Source: Paraburkholderia sp. BL25I1N1 (GTDB lineage: Bacteria; Pseudomonadota; Gammaproteobacteria; Burkholderiales; Burkholderiaceae). Taken from it: a stretch of DNA of 64,000 bases. The notes under the pieces are model-generated. The model saw nothing but the letters and a program-made list of their open reading frames with translations. It made no database searches and was not told where the DNA came from. Shown here piece after piece: positions 44,123 through 53,086 of this stretch. The first letter of the stretch is position 1. Every line of letters starts with the position of its first letter. The position numbers and the translations under genes are program-made. Where the stretch lies: the NCBI RefSeq assembly GCF_003002025.1, contig NZ_PVZB01000003.1, positions 248,001 through 312,000 of the forward strand, given 5' to 3'.

Positions 44123-44947
44123 ATGAAGACTATTTCTACGCAAGGTGTCGAGATTCCGCATCTCGGTTTCGGAACCTTTCGGATGCCGGGAGGCGGCTGC
44201 CAGCCAGTTGTCGAAAGCGCACTGAGTATTGGCTACCGCCATCTCGACACCGCCGCCATGTACGAGAACGAGGAAGCGGTAGGCGCTGCAATCTCGACTT
44301 CGGGACTTGCCCGACAAGAATTATTCGTTACGACGAAGGTCTGGCATGACCAGTTGAACCCCACGGCCATGCGGCGAGCATTCGACGCGAGCCTGGCCAA
44401 GCTGAAGCTTGACTACGTCGATCTGTACATGGTGCATTGGCCCGCCAAAGACATGAATATGGCGGCGACGATGGAAGCGCTGGCCGCGTTGCGCGAGGAA
44501 GGCCGAACCCGCGCGATTGGTGTATGCAACTTTAACCTGCCGATGATCCGCGAAGCGGTGAGCATCATGGGTGCGCCAATCGCGGCGCTGCAATTGGAAT
44601 ACCACCCGTTTCTCGATCAGTCCGCCATGCTCGCGTACCTTCGGAGTCAAGGCATTCCGCTGGTCGCCTACGCACCTCTCGCTCAGGGGCGCGCCACAAA
44701 AGACGAAACGCTTGAGCGGATAGGCCAGAAGCACGGCGCTAGCGCGGCTCAGGTGGCGCTTGCCTGGTTGCTGGAACAGGATGGTGTCGTCGCGATTCCC
44801 AAAGCGCAGCGGCTCGAAAGCCAGCAGTCGAACTTCGACGCGACCCGTCTAAATCTCGACGACGAAGACCGTCAGCAAATTGCCGCCTTGCCCAAGGATC
44901 AACGCTATGTACGGCCGCCATTCGAGCCAGATTGGGACGCAGAGTGA
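44123..44947 (+). CDS. Aldo-keto reductase (DkgB-like)
   Basis: A 274-residue NADPH-dependent aldo-keto reductase. LGFGTFRMPGG opens the barrel; the catalytic tetrad is visible as Asp and Tyr in YRHLDTAAMYENEEAVG, Lys in VTTKVW and His in YMVHWPA. GVCNFNLPMIREA and VAIPKAQRLESQQSNFDA are the usual cofactor segments. Resembles 2,5-diketo-D-gluconate reductase B, but the substrate is not fixed by sequence. ATG 44123 follows AGGATCG; upstream in-frame residues are unlike the family. Probably regulated by the divergent LysR. Confidence 0.92.
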   Translation: MKTISTQGVEIPHLGFGTFRMPGGGCQPVVESALSIGYRHLDTAAMYENEEAVGAAISTSGLARQELFVTTKVWHDQLNPTAMRRAFDASLAKLKLDYVDLYMVHWPAKDMNMAATMEALAALREEGRTRAIGVCNFNLPMIREAVSIMGAPIAALQLEYHPFLDQSAMLAYLRSQGIPLVAYAPLAQGRATKDETLERIGQKHGASAAQVALAWLLEQDGVVAIPKAQRLESQQSNFDATRLNLDDEDRQQIAALPKDQRYVRPPFEPDWDAE

Positions 44948-45066
44948 ACACATGCCCGCTCCAGGGCGGGCAAACCTTCCCGAATCGAATGGACTCGATT
45001 CAACCCGCTAAAAAGGCGCATCGACGCTTAAGCCGTAAAGCGAAGATGCTGCCATGCACAGGAACC

Positions 45067-45801
45067 ATGAAAATGTCATCCAATCGAGTAACCCACGTGG
45101 AGTTCGACAGTGTGGGCGACGATCTTAAATCGCGAATTTCGCACTCCGGCCGCTCAATTTTGCGCAGATCAATCGCGACTGCCGCCTCCGCTGCAGTACT
45201 TGTGGTTTTCGGCGTACTGCCGGGAAGCGCATCGGCCACCGATCAGCAGACGGCGACGGCATCAGCGAATCACTTTCCCGCACGGACCATGAGTGACGAC
45301 CTCGCAAACCGCTCGGCTGAAATTCACTGGCCCAAAGGTTTCGAGCCAACGAACGCCGATCTGTTTTCGCATAACGAGACTCACATCGACGCATCTTGCG
45401 AGCGCGTGTGGGTTCACATCGTCGACGCAAATGACTGGCCCAAGTGGTATCCGAATTCACACGATGTGCGGATCATCGGGCAAACGGATGATCCGAAAAA
45501 GTCGGCGCTCGGAGCGCAAAGCGTGTTCCGTTGGACGACATTCGGATTGCCACTGGAAAGTCGGATCAACGAATACACGCCTTACTCGAGAATTGGCTGG
45601 TACGGCTATGCGCCCGGCACCGCACCGAGCTTTTATCACACCTGGAATCTGAAGCCGCAGGGCAATGGCTGCCTTGTAGTGATGGACGAAGTTGGCAAAG
45701 GACCCGATGCCACCAGATTGCGAGAGACCGATGAAGCCTTGATGCACCGCGGGCATGATCTGTGGCTGGCGACGCTCAAGTGGGTATCGGAAAGCGATTG
45801 A
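45067..45801 (+). CDS. Exported or membrane-anchored SRPBCC-family protein
   Basis: A 244-residue protein from ATG 45067 with AGGAACC upstream. A basic N-terminus of about 40 residues leads into one hydrophobic segment (IATAASAAVLVVFGVLPGSA), suggesting a signal or anchor, followed by a polyketide-cyclase-like SRPBCC domain (HIDASCERVWVHIVDANDWP, KWYPNSHDVRIIG, TTFGLPLESRINEYTPYSRI). Membrane-targeted SRPBCC proteins are unusual. The upstream in-frame start at 44932 lies inside the aldo-keto reductase gene and was not used. Confidence 0.75.
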   Translation: MKMSSNRVTHVEFDSVGDDLKSRISHSGRSILRRSIATAASAAVLVVFGVLPGSASATDQQTATASANHFPARTMSDDLANRSAEIHWPKGFEPTNADLFSHNETHIDASCERVWVHIVDANDWPKWYPNSHDVRIIGQTDDPKKSALGAQSVFRWTTFGLPLESRINEYTPYSRIGWYGYAPGTAPSFYHTWNLKPQGNGCLVVMDEVGKGPDATRLRETDEALMHRGHDLWLATLKWVSESD

Positions 45802-45849
45802 GTTTGAGCTTGCATGTCCGCTGTCGAGAAGGTCAAACGGCCGTGGTGA

Positions 45850-45960
45850 GTCGGGTTTGGCTCGACGGGCGACGCACACCTGGGCGGTGCCGGCGGCTGG
45901 AGTTTCGTCGATGCAGGACGCACGTGGCGGATCGCGCTAGCGGTCAACGCGCAGGTGGCC
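45850..45960 (+). pseudogene. Serine hydrolase (beta-lactamase family) C-terminal remnant
   Basis: After a stop at 45847 one frame reads VGFGSTGDAHLGGAGGWSFV then DAGRTWRIALAVNAQVA. This resembles the C-terminal block of class C-type serine hydrolases (H-x-GAGG-x-x-FxD...A.xxN). Nothing of the catalytic domain is upstream, so it would be a remnant. The match is short, and the flanking frame to 46153 has no other recognisable content. Confidence 0.4.
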
Positions 45961-46153
45961 GCTTCTCCTTGCTCCAGGCTCGGGCCGAGCGCTGGCATCT
46001 GCATCCGCGACACTGCACGCGGGCGAATGCAAACCGAAATCTTACGGCGCGGCCGGCGAGCGGTCGCTTGTCGGCCAAGGGCGAACGTTGGACGTCGCAG
46101 GCCAGATTGGCGACAATCGGCACTGTGCGAGAACGCGACATGTGGAGTCGGTG

Positions 46154-46780
46154 GTGTCCATCAACGTGAGCGGAACGGAGGGCTACGCTGAGAACGCGCA
46201 ATCTCTCATCGAGCAATGGCAGGAAATCTCGTTTGAGAACAGCCATAGGCCCGTCATGCATCTTTTGCCGATACCTCCGGCCTACATTCTTGACGTCGGC
46301 GCCGGTATCGGAACCGATGCCGCTGCGTTAGGAGCCATGGGACATACCGTTGTGGCCGTAGAACCAGTGGACGCGTTGCGCGTCGCAGGAATCAGGCTGC
46401 ATTCCTCTTCCCGGATTCAATGGGTTGACGACAGCCTGCCGGATCTGATGTTTGTACGTTCCCAATGTAGAAAATTCGATCTGGTGATGCTCTCCGCCGT
46501 TTGGATGCATCTGAACGAAGACGAGCGTCGTCGGGCGATGTCGACCGTCAGCTTCTTGCTGCGAGAAGGTGCGATGGTGGTGATGTCGTTGCGTCACGGC
46601 CCAATCCCCGAAGGACGTCGAATGTTTGAAGTTTCAGCAGCAGAGACCATTCGGTTAGCAAGTGCGCACGGCTTCAGTACTGTGCTAAACATCCGGACCC
46701 AATCCATCCAACGAGGAAATCAGCGGGCTGGTGTGACCTGGAGCCGGCTCGCCTTTGTCAAACGGAGCGGACTAGATTAG
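46154..46780 (+). CDS. SAM-dependent methyltransferase
   Basis: A protein of about 208 residues with a class I methyltransferase core. Motif I is AYILDVGAGIGTDAAALGAM, motif II is around HTVVAVEPVDALR, and FDLVMLSAVWMHLNEDERR is motif IV with its acidic edge. The N-terminus is uncertain: GTG 46154 has TGGAG 6 bp upstream, while frames extend to ATG 46088. Substrate unknown; no biosynthetic neighbours point to one. Confidence 0.85.
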   Translation: MSINVSGTEGYAENAQSLIEQWQEISFENSHRPVMHLLPIPPAYILDVGAGIGTDAAALGAMGHTVVAVEPVDALRVAGIRLHSSSRIQWVDDSLPDLMFVRSQCRKFDLVMLSAVWMHLNEDERRRAMSTVSFLLREGAMVVMSLRHGPIPEGRRMFEVSAAETIRLASAHGFSTVLNIRTQSIQRGNQRAGVTWSRLAFVKRSGLD

Positions 46781-46830
46781 CGTAGGCCCCTTCCATCGGC
46801 GGTGGTCAACGATGAGCCGGCCTTCGACTT

Positions 46831-46851
46831 CAAACTGCAAACTGCAAACTG
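46831..46851. repeat. Three tandem copies of CAAACTG
   Basis: The heptamer CAAACTG occurs three times without interruption in the intergenic stretch between the methyltransferase and the acetyltransferase genes. Confidence 0.9.
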
Positions 46852-46924
46852 GTGACGATCGGCTCCGCTCGATGCTATTCGCACAAGAATTAGGCCTCAC
46901 GAAAACTTTGACCGGAGCTTCCCA

Positions 46925-47407
46925 ATGAACATCGCCTTTACGGATACAACCGCGTCCGATGCCGACACGTTGGTCGCCATTCGTATCGCCGCGATGCGCG
47001 AGAGTCTGGAGCGTATCGGCCGTTTCGATCCGCAGCGTGCTCGCGAGCGCTTCCTGGCGTCATTCGATCCTGCGCTTTGTCGATTCATAGAGATCGATGG
47101 CGTGCGGTCGGGCTTTATCCTTATTCGCCCGCAGGCAGACCACTGGCTGCTCGACCACCTGTACATCCTGCCGGAGCATCAAGGAAAAGGAGTCGGCGCA
47201 GCCGTCTTGCGGGACGTGTTCGCGCGCGCCGACGCGCAACGCCTGCCAATCCGGGTCGGCGCTTTGCGTGGCAGTGATTCAAACCGCTTCTACCAGCGGC
47301 ATGGATTCGTACAGACGGACGAGGGAGAATGGGATGTCTACTATGTGCGTCAGCCAGTCGAACCGAAGGTATTGCCGAAGGCAATCACGCGTCACCAGCT
47401 CGAGTGA
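46925..47407 (+). CDS. GNAT-family N-acetyltransferase
   Basis: A 160-residue acetyltransferase. DHLYILPEHQGKGVGAAVLR is the conserved acetyl-CoA pyrophosphate loop (Q/RxxGxG/A as QGKGVG), and SDSNRFYQRHGFVQTDEGEW is the usual motif B end. ATG 46925 has GGAG upstream. The acceptor substrate is unknown. Confidence 0.92.
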   Translation: MNIAFTDTTASDADTLVAIRIAAMRESLERIGRFDPQRARERFLASFDPALCRFIEIDGVRSGFILIRPQADHWLLDHLYILPEHQGKGVGAAVLRDVFARADAQRLPIRVGALRGSDSNRFYQRHGFVQTDEGEWDVYYVRQPVEPKVLPKAITRHQLE

Positions 47408-47512
47408 ACACCACCGGGCTTACAACGCCGTGGCTTCAGCAGGGAGGCGGCAGAGGTCCGCTGGATGATTTTCAATTGGTGAATATAAACAAACCTCGAC
47501 GGAGGACTTGAG

Positions 47513-48046
47513 ATGCTGCTGCGGCCGACAGAAATTCAGATTGAATCAACCCGGCTCCTGATCAAACCGTTCTCGGCCAGCGACGCCGATGCGACGTTTT
47601 CATGCATCACCCCTTCGCTCACCCGTCACATGGCATGGGACCCGCCGGCATCCCGGGATGATTTTGACGATGTTTGGCGGTCCTGGATACCGACGATAGC
47701 CGATGGGTCAGACTATGTATTCGCAGTGCGTCAACACGCTGACGGGAGTTTCCTTGGGTTGGCCGGACTTCACCGCGTACATACCGCGAGCCCGGAACTC
47801 GGCATCTGGATTCGTGAAGATCGTCATCGAAATGGCTTTGGTCGTGAAGCTGTAACGCTAGTTGCACGGTGGGCAACGCGAACCATTGGCGCTGAAAGCT
47901 TTACCTATCCGGTTGCCGAAGAGAACCGCCCCAGTCGGCGCATCGCCGAGTCGTTGGGAGGCGTCATTGTGGAAAACCGCCTGACGCCGAAGTACATGTC
48001 CGTGGTCTACCGAATTCCTCGCCAGCCGGTGACGAACGACGTATAG
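47513..48046 (+). CDS. GNAT-family N-acetyltransferase (RimJ/RimL type)
   Basis: A 177-residue acetyltransferase. IESTRLLIKPFSASDADATF is the typical RimJ/RimL start; GIWIREDRHRNGFGREAVTL carries the acetyl-CoA loop (RNGFGRE), and EENRPSRRIAESLGGVIVEN the following helix. ATG 47513 has CGGAGGAC upstream. The family acetylates N-termini of proteins or antibiotics; the substrate here is unknown. Confidence 0.92.
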   Translation: MLLRPTEIQIESTRLLIKPFSASDADATFSCITPSLTRHMAWDPPASRDDFDDVWRSWIPTIADGSDYVFAVRQHADGSFLGLAGLHRVHTASPELGIWIREDRHRNGFGREAVTLVARWATRTIGAESFTYPVAEENRPSRRIAESLGGVIVENRLTPKYMSVVYRIPRQPVTNDV

Positions 48047-48256
48047 GTGGTTCGGTTCGGCCTTCGCATCGACCTCCGTCGCCCATGAACAACCAGTCGA
48101 CATAGCTCCGCGAATTGCCGGCAATCGCAACCCGAAGCGTCGTCAGCCGTGAGTCGGGTACGGCACCCACTAGTGAAACGTCGGCCTCTGGAGACAAGCA
48201 TCTAAACGGAGAGAAAAATGTTGAGGTAGCATCACGAGCTCAACAAGGGGAAGACG

Positions 48257-49570
48257 GTGATTCGGGAAATCAAGGCTCGCGTAAGCTCGATCGGCGTCCC
48301 TCTTGCCAGTCTGCTTCTCAGCGATCTGATGAGGATCCTGGCAGAAATGGTTGGCTACATCACGCTCCCTTGGTGGATCGTTTACCGGGGCGGCGCGCAT
48401 GACTTGGCGATCTACAGCGTAAGCATCGCCATTACCACAATTTTTGCAATGCCACTGCTTTCGCCACTCGGCGATCGCTACGCAAAGAGACAGCAGATTG
48501 CATGGGGTATGTGCGCCCTGATGGTCGTCGCCTTCATCCTCGCGACGCTCGCCTCGCTGTCCGACTACCGACTCATGCTCATCATCTGCATAGGCATGGT
48601 CAGCGTCATAGCGAAAGCTTTCGTTGACCCGGCCAGCTCCACCATTTCGGCTGAACTTGTTCCGGCGAGTCGTTTGGCCGAAGCGCTTCGTCTTCGTAAA
48701 TCGATGCAGGCAGTTGGCCGTGCCTTAGGGCCAGCATTGGCCGGTGCGACACTGGCCTTGGGCGGTATAGCTGCGACATTTTGGATGAACGGCATACTGC
48801 TCGGCGTCGCTGCTTACGTGACTTTGCATCTTCCATCTCAAACTCAGCATCGCGAGCAACATGGCGGTCTCGCCCGTTGGTGGAAAGACCTGCGCGCCGG
48901 GCTGCATGCTAAGTGGATCGTCCCGTTGGAGCGCGGCTGGACACTCGTAAATTTCCTCGTCTGGATATTCCAAGGCCCCGCAGTCGGCATGCTGATCCCG
49001 CTCAAAGTCCAATCGCTTGGGCTGTCGGGTCTGTGGCTAGGCGTTTGCGAAGCGGCCTTATCCATAGGTTTACTACTCGGAAGCTTTCGTGGTTCTGATG
49101 CACTGGTCAGTCGTTTCGGCCGATTCAACGTCCGGGTGGGGGCCGCGATGTGCGAAGGGCTGGCACTCGCTGCTTCCGGCTGGGCGCATTCACCTGTCGT
49201 TCTCGTATTGACGCTTACGTGTGTGGGTTTCGCCAATGCATCGATGGGACTCGTCGGCGCGACTCACCGCTCGTTGGCTATCCCGCAGAATTTCCGCGTG
49301 CGCATTCTCGCTGCGAGCATGATGACCACGCAGATTGCGGGCATTCTTGGTCCGATGATCGCAGGTGCGGCGCTCACGCATTGGGCGGTAGGCAAGGTCT
49401 ATACATGCTTCGGTCTCGCCACCTGTCTGCTCGCTTTTGGCTTTGTCTTGATACCGCGATCGCGCGAATTCTTTGCGCTCAACCACGAGCAGGTGAAAGA
49501 CTGGTTTCGTCACGAATATCCCCATGCATTCGCATCATCCGTGGTGCCCGAATCGACACAGAACACGTAG
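48257..49570 (+). CDS. MFS exporter
   Basis: A 437-residue MFS protein with about twelve membrane segments and GDRYAKRQQIAWG in the loop 2-3 position (family G-x-x-x-D-R-x-x-R-R variant). DPASSTISAELVPASRLAEAL and RKSMQAVGRALGPALAG resemble MefA/EntS-like exporters of the drug-type DHA3 group. The start is GTG 48257 with AAGGGGAAG upstream. Substrate unknown. The C-terminal tail of about 35 residues is polar and cytoplasmic. Confidence 0.88.
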   Translation: MIREIKARVSSIGVPLASLLLSDLMRILAEMVGYITLPWWIVYRGGAHDLAIYSVSIAITTIFAMPLLSPLGDRYAKRQQIAWGMCALMVVAFILATLASLSDYRLMLIICIGMVSVIAKAFVDPASSTISAELVPASRLAEALRLRKSMQAVGRALGPALAGATLALGGIAATFWMNGILLGVAAYVTLHLPSQTQHREQHGGLARWWKDLRAGLHAKWIVPLERGWTLVNFLVWIFQGPAVGMLIPLKVQSLGLSGLWLGVCEAALSIGLLLGSFRGSDALVSRFGRFNVRVGAAMCEGLALAASGWAHSPVVLVLTLTCVGFANASMGLVGATHRSLAIPQNFRVRILAASMMTTQIAGILGPMIAGAALTHWAVGKVYTCFGLATCLLAFGFVLIPRSREFFALNHEQVKDWFRHEYPHAFASSVVPESTQNT

Positions 49571-49729
49571 ATCACGGCACGGCAACGTTCAGAAAATGCC
49601 AAGCCGCTCGGGGTTGCGTGTTGCCGATCGCCGTGGGCGAGATCTCGCGATGTATGGCGTTCGCGTGAGACAGCAGCCGGCCACGAAGGGCGGCCTTTGC
49701 CCGCAATTGCTCAATCAACTCTGCGGCGC

Positions 49730-49874
49730 ACAAGTCATCGTACAACTAACCCCTCACCGGCGATCGAGGCCAGCGGACGACCGACGGCGCCCGGCCAAAT
49801 AGTGGAACGGCCGTCGAAATGTCTATTTTTCTAAGGAAATCGGTCGATCTGCCGTAAACAAGTCATCGTACAAC
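49730..49874. repeat. 17-bp direct repeat flanking the promoter region
   Basis: ACAAGTCATCGTACAAC occurs at 49730-49746 and again exactly at 49858-49874, 128 bp apart. The second copy covers the probable transcription start of the chemoreceptor gene. Both could be protein-binding sites or the marks of a duplication. Confidence 0.9.
49832..49858 (+). promoter_or_regulatory. Sigma-28 (FliA)-type promoter
   Basis: TAAGGAAA-N11-GCCGTAAA closely follows the flagellar consensus TAAAGTTT-N11-GCCGATAA with correct spacing, 33 bp before the chemoreceptor ATG. Confidence 0.6.
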
Positions 49875-49891
49875 GATGGACTAGAAGCAGT

Positions 49892-51445
49892 ATGCGGAAC
49901 GTATCGGTTCGAAAAAGCCTCCTTGCTATCTTCGTGATTTTCGCCACGATGATTTTGTTTGGCGGGGTGCTCGGCGTCACCACGCTCAGTCGCGCGAATG
50001 CCAATCTTGCTCGCATTCATCAGATTGCGACGCAGGAAATCCTTGTCAACGACGGATACAAGGACTCCACACGCACCCGAGCCGCGCTGACACGGGCCTA
50101 TTCGGCCTTGAAGGAACGCAACGACGAGGCGACACGAGACTCGGCGCTGAAAAGCGCCGGGACGACGCTGAATCGGGCGGCCACGGAAACGCAGTCGTTT
50201 CGTGATGCGGCCTCTTTTAGTGGTCAGGATGACGGGTTGAAACAACAGTTGGTCGAATCGTCGAACAATCTCGCGGCAATCCTGACGAAAGCCGTCGATG
50301 CCGTGCGTGCCGGTGATACGAACGCCTATGTCGCGATCAACGATCGCGACATTACGGCGGCCGGCGCAGCGTATTCGGTGAACGTCGAGAAATTCCAGAG
50401 CATGGCGAACACGCTGTCGAACGATGCTATTGCGCAGGCCGAGCGCGAATATCAATGGGTCGTCAGTCTGGTCGTTATCGGGGTGGCCGGCGCGCTTGCG
50501 CTGATCGTCGCCACCCATTTCGCGCTGCGGCGTATCGTGACAACGCCGCTGAAAGAGGCCGCTGACCTGCTCGATCGGATCGCGGCGAACGATCTGACGG
50601 CGCTCATCCCCGAAGCGAGCGGTAACGAGATCGGCCAGCTTTTCGCAGCGATGCAGCGGATGCAGCGCGGTTTATCGCAGACCGTGGCAAACGTGCGCAA
50701 CAGTTGCGAAGCGATTTATGGTGGCGCGCGGGAGATCGCGGCGGGCAACCTCGATCTGTCGAGCCGCACCGAGCAGCAGTCTGCGGCGCTGGAACAAACC
50801 GCCGCGAGCATGGAACAGCTAACGTCGACCGTCAAACAGAACGCGGACAATGCGCAGCAGGCAAGCACACAAGCTTCGAGCGCGGCAGATGTCGCGCAGG
50901 GCGGCGGCGAAGTCGTCGAGCGCGCCATCCAGACGATGAACGCCATCAGCGAAAGCTCGCGCAGGATCGCCGAGATTACCGGGATGATCGACAGTATTGC
51001 GTTTCAGACCAATATCCTCGCGTTGAATGCAGCGGTTGAATCGGCGCGGGCGGGCGAGCAGGGACGCGGTTTCGCCGTGGTCGCAAGCGAGGTTCGCAGT
51101 CTCGCGCTACGTAGCGCGGACGCTGCCCGTGAAATCAAGGCCTTGATCGGCGCCTCGGTCGAGGACGTGGCGAACGGGAATGACCTGGTCGCGCAGGCGG
51201 GGCAGTCGATGAAGGAAATTGTCGGCGCCGTACGCAGCGTGGCCACCATCATGAATGAGATCAAAGCGGCAACGATCGAGCAGAGCACTGGCATCGAACA
51301 GGTTGGCCAGGCGGTGACGCAAATGGACCAGGTGACCCAACAGAATGCAGCGCTCGTCGAGGAGGCCGCCGCCGCCGCGAGCGCTCTCGAGCAGCAGGCG
51401 CAGTTGCTGACGGATGCTGTCTCGGCGTTTCGTCTTGCCCGTTGA
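49892..51445 (+). CDS. Methyl-accepting chemotaxis protein
   Basis: A 517-residue transmembrane chemoreceptor. First span SLLAIFVIFATMILFGGVLG (9-28), periplasmic four-helix ligand domain of the Tar type (30-190), second span WVVSLVVIGVAGALALIVAT, HAMP around residues 210-265, then the signalling domain. The kinase-contact tip reads MIDSIAFQTNILALNAAVES and continues with ARAGEQGRGFAVVASEVR. There is no NWETF-type CheR tether at the C-terminus. The ligand is unknown. Expression is probably by the flagellar sigma factor. Confidence 0.95.
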   Translation: MRNVSVRKSLLAIFVIFATMILFGGVLGVTTLSRANANLARIHQIATQEILVNDGYKDSTRTRAALTRAYSALKERNDEATRDSALKSAGTTLNRAATETQSFRDAASFSGQDDGLKQQLVESSNNLAAILTKAVDAVRAGDTNAYVAINDRDITAAGAAYSVNVEKFQSMANTLSNDAIAQAEREYQWVVSLVVIGVAGALALIVATHFALRRIVTTPLKEAADLLDRIAANDLTALIPEASGNEIGQLFAAMQRMQRGLSQTVANVRNSCEAIYGGAREIAAGNLDLSSRTEQQSAALEQTAASMEQLTSTVKQNADNAQQASTQASSAADVAQGGGEVVERAIQTMNAISESSRRIAEITGMIDSIAFQTNILALNAAVESARAGEQGRGFAVVASEVRSLALRSADAAREIKALIGASVEDVANGNDLVAQAGQSMKEIVGAVRSVATIMNEIKAATIEQSTGIEQVGQAVTQMDQVTQQNAALVEEAAAAASALEQQAQLLTDAVSAFRLAR

Positions 51446-51582
51446 CAGACGGCGCGAACGATCAACGCCCGTCGCCGATCAAGCAACCGTTTCCCAGGTA
51501 AAGCCGCATCGCTGTTCGTCGTCCGACGGTGGGCGCCGGCCGCCGCTTGGCGATTTCAACCATTTGTATCCGGAGTGTGAGC

Positions 51583-52680
51583 ATGAGCGTTAAAGGTGTT
51601 CTCGGTGTAGCGGCAATCGGGTTGGCCGCCGTGGTGTCCAGCGCCTCGCAGGCCGCAACGTACGCATACGTATCGAATGCCGATAGCAAGGATATTTCCG
51701 TTTTCAGCCTCGACAAGTCGAATGGCTCGCTGACGGCCGTGGAGACCGTGGCGGTCGGCGCAACGGTGATGCCGATGGCGTTTTCGCCCGACCATCTCCG
51801 GCTTTATGCCGGGCTGCGCTCGCAGCCGTATCGCGTGGTGAGTTTTGCGGTTAATCCGCTCGATGGCCGGCTGATCGAACTCGGCAGAGCGCCGCTCGCG
51901 GAAAGCATGGCCTATGTCTCGACGGATGCGAACGGCCGCTACCTGTTTTCCGCGTCGTACGGCGGCAACCTTCTGGCGGTGAATCGGATCGGTGCGGATG
52001 GGGTGGTCGGCGAAGTGCAGCAGATCGTCAAGACGGGCCCAATGGCTCACGCGATTCGCAACGCGCCTGACAATCGCTACGTGTTCGCGTCGGTGCTGGG
52101 CTCGGATGCCTGGCTGCGTCTAAAGTTCGACGCGGCGAACGGCCAGTTGACTGAGGACGCCGCGCCCGCGTATTCGTTGCCACCAAAATCGGGACCGCGC
52201 CACTTCATCTTTTCGCCGGATCATCGGTTCGCGTATCTGATCGATGAGCTTGACGGCAAACTGCATGTGCTCGCCTTCGATGGCACCCGCGACACAGTCA
52301 AGCCGATTCAGACGATCTCCATCCTGCCGCCTGATTTCTTGGGTGACAAACCGTGGGGAGCCGATCTCCACCTGACTCCCGACGGGCGTTTTCTGTATGC
52401 GTCGGAGCGCACATCCAGCACGCTCGCCGCGTATAAGGTGAGCATGCGCTCGGGCAAGCTGACGCGTATCGGCACGTACCAGACTGAAAAGCAGCCGCGC
52501 GGGTTCAATATCGATCCGTCTGGCGCGTACCTGCTGGCGGTCGGTCAGTTGTCGGCGAATCTAGGCGCTTATCGTATTGACCGGAAGTCCGGTGCGCTGA
52601 GCGCGATTGGACAGTATCCGGTGGGTAAGGGAGCGAACTGGGTCGAAATCGTCGAGTTTAACGGTACGAGCACCGATTGA
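51583..52680 (+). CDS. Exported lactonase-family beta-propeller protein
   Basis: A 365-residue protein of the YbhE/6-phosphogluconolactonase (cycloisomerase 2) family. A Sec signal (GVLGVAAIGLAAVVSSASQA) is followed by seven propeller blades with repeated turns such as TYAYVSNADSKDISVFSLDK, GPRHFIFSPDHRFAYLIDEL and TPDGRFLYASERTSSTLAAY. The family is usually cytosolic, so export suggests a different, unknown substrate. ATG 51583 has CGGAGTG upstream. No sugar genes are next to it. Confidence 0.88.
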   Translation: MSVKGVLGVAAIGLAAVVSSASQAATYAYVSNADSKDISVFSLDKSNGSLTAVETVAVGATVMPMAFSPDHLRLYAGLRSQPYRVVSFAVNPLDGRLIELGRAPLAESMAYVSTDANGRYLFSASYGGNLLAVNRIGADGVVGEVQQIVKTGPMAHAIRNAPDNRYVFASVLGSDAWLRLKFDAANGQLTEDAAPAYSLPPKSGPRHFIFSPDHRFAYLIDELDGKLHVLAFDGTRDTVKPIQTISILPPDFLGDKPWGADLHLTPDGRFLYASERTSSTLAAYKVSMRSGKLTRIGTYQTEKQPRGFNIDPSGAYLLAVGQLSANLGAYRIDRKSGALSAIGQYPVGKGANWVEIVEFNGTSTD

Positions 52681-53086
52681 CGGTAGGTGAGAGGTCGCCG
52701 CGCAGTCCCCCGGGGTTTGACGGCGGCGCGAACCGGGGGCGGCCTGGACCTAGACCCGGGTTCGACCAGACGCCTCGTATTGCGAATAGCGGACCGGTGC
52801 CGCGTTATTAATCGACCATTTGCGGCGTGCAGATATAAGCCTGGGAGGGCACGGCCGCCATTCATGTTCGGATGACTCCAACGACCTCAGCCATTCGTCG
52901 TCCCGCTCATTCCGGCCACGAAGCGATGCCCACCTCTCGGCCCTGAATCAACGCTGACACGACGAAACCGCCCCCCGATCCCCACTCCGCCAACCCCTCG
53001 CGGTCTAACCACCAAATGTAGTCCTCGATGGGCGCTTTCACCCGCATCATGCAAAATAGCCACATCGACAATGCGGAGGATGTCTT
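52681..53086. other. Intergenic region, no gene seen
   Basis: About 400 bases with G/C runs (CCCCCGGGG near 52708, ACCGGGGGC near 52732) that can pair imperfectly. Frames are not protein-like. The LysR ribosome site GCGGAGGA lies at the end. Confidence 0.4.

Larger units (their letters stand above)
49571..49891. other. Regulatory region before the chemoreceptor gene
   Basis: No gene is seen. It holds two copies of a 17-bp direct repeat and a sigma-28-like promoter, both listed separately. Confidence 0.5.

Noticed and set aside
52700..52745. G/C-rich stem downstream of the lactonase gene
   Set aside because: The arms pair only with gaps and there is no T tract, so a terminator call is not justified.
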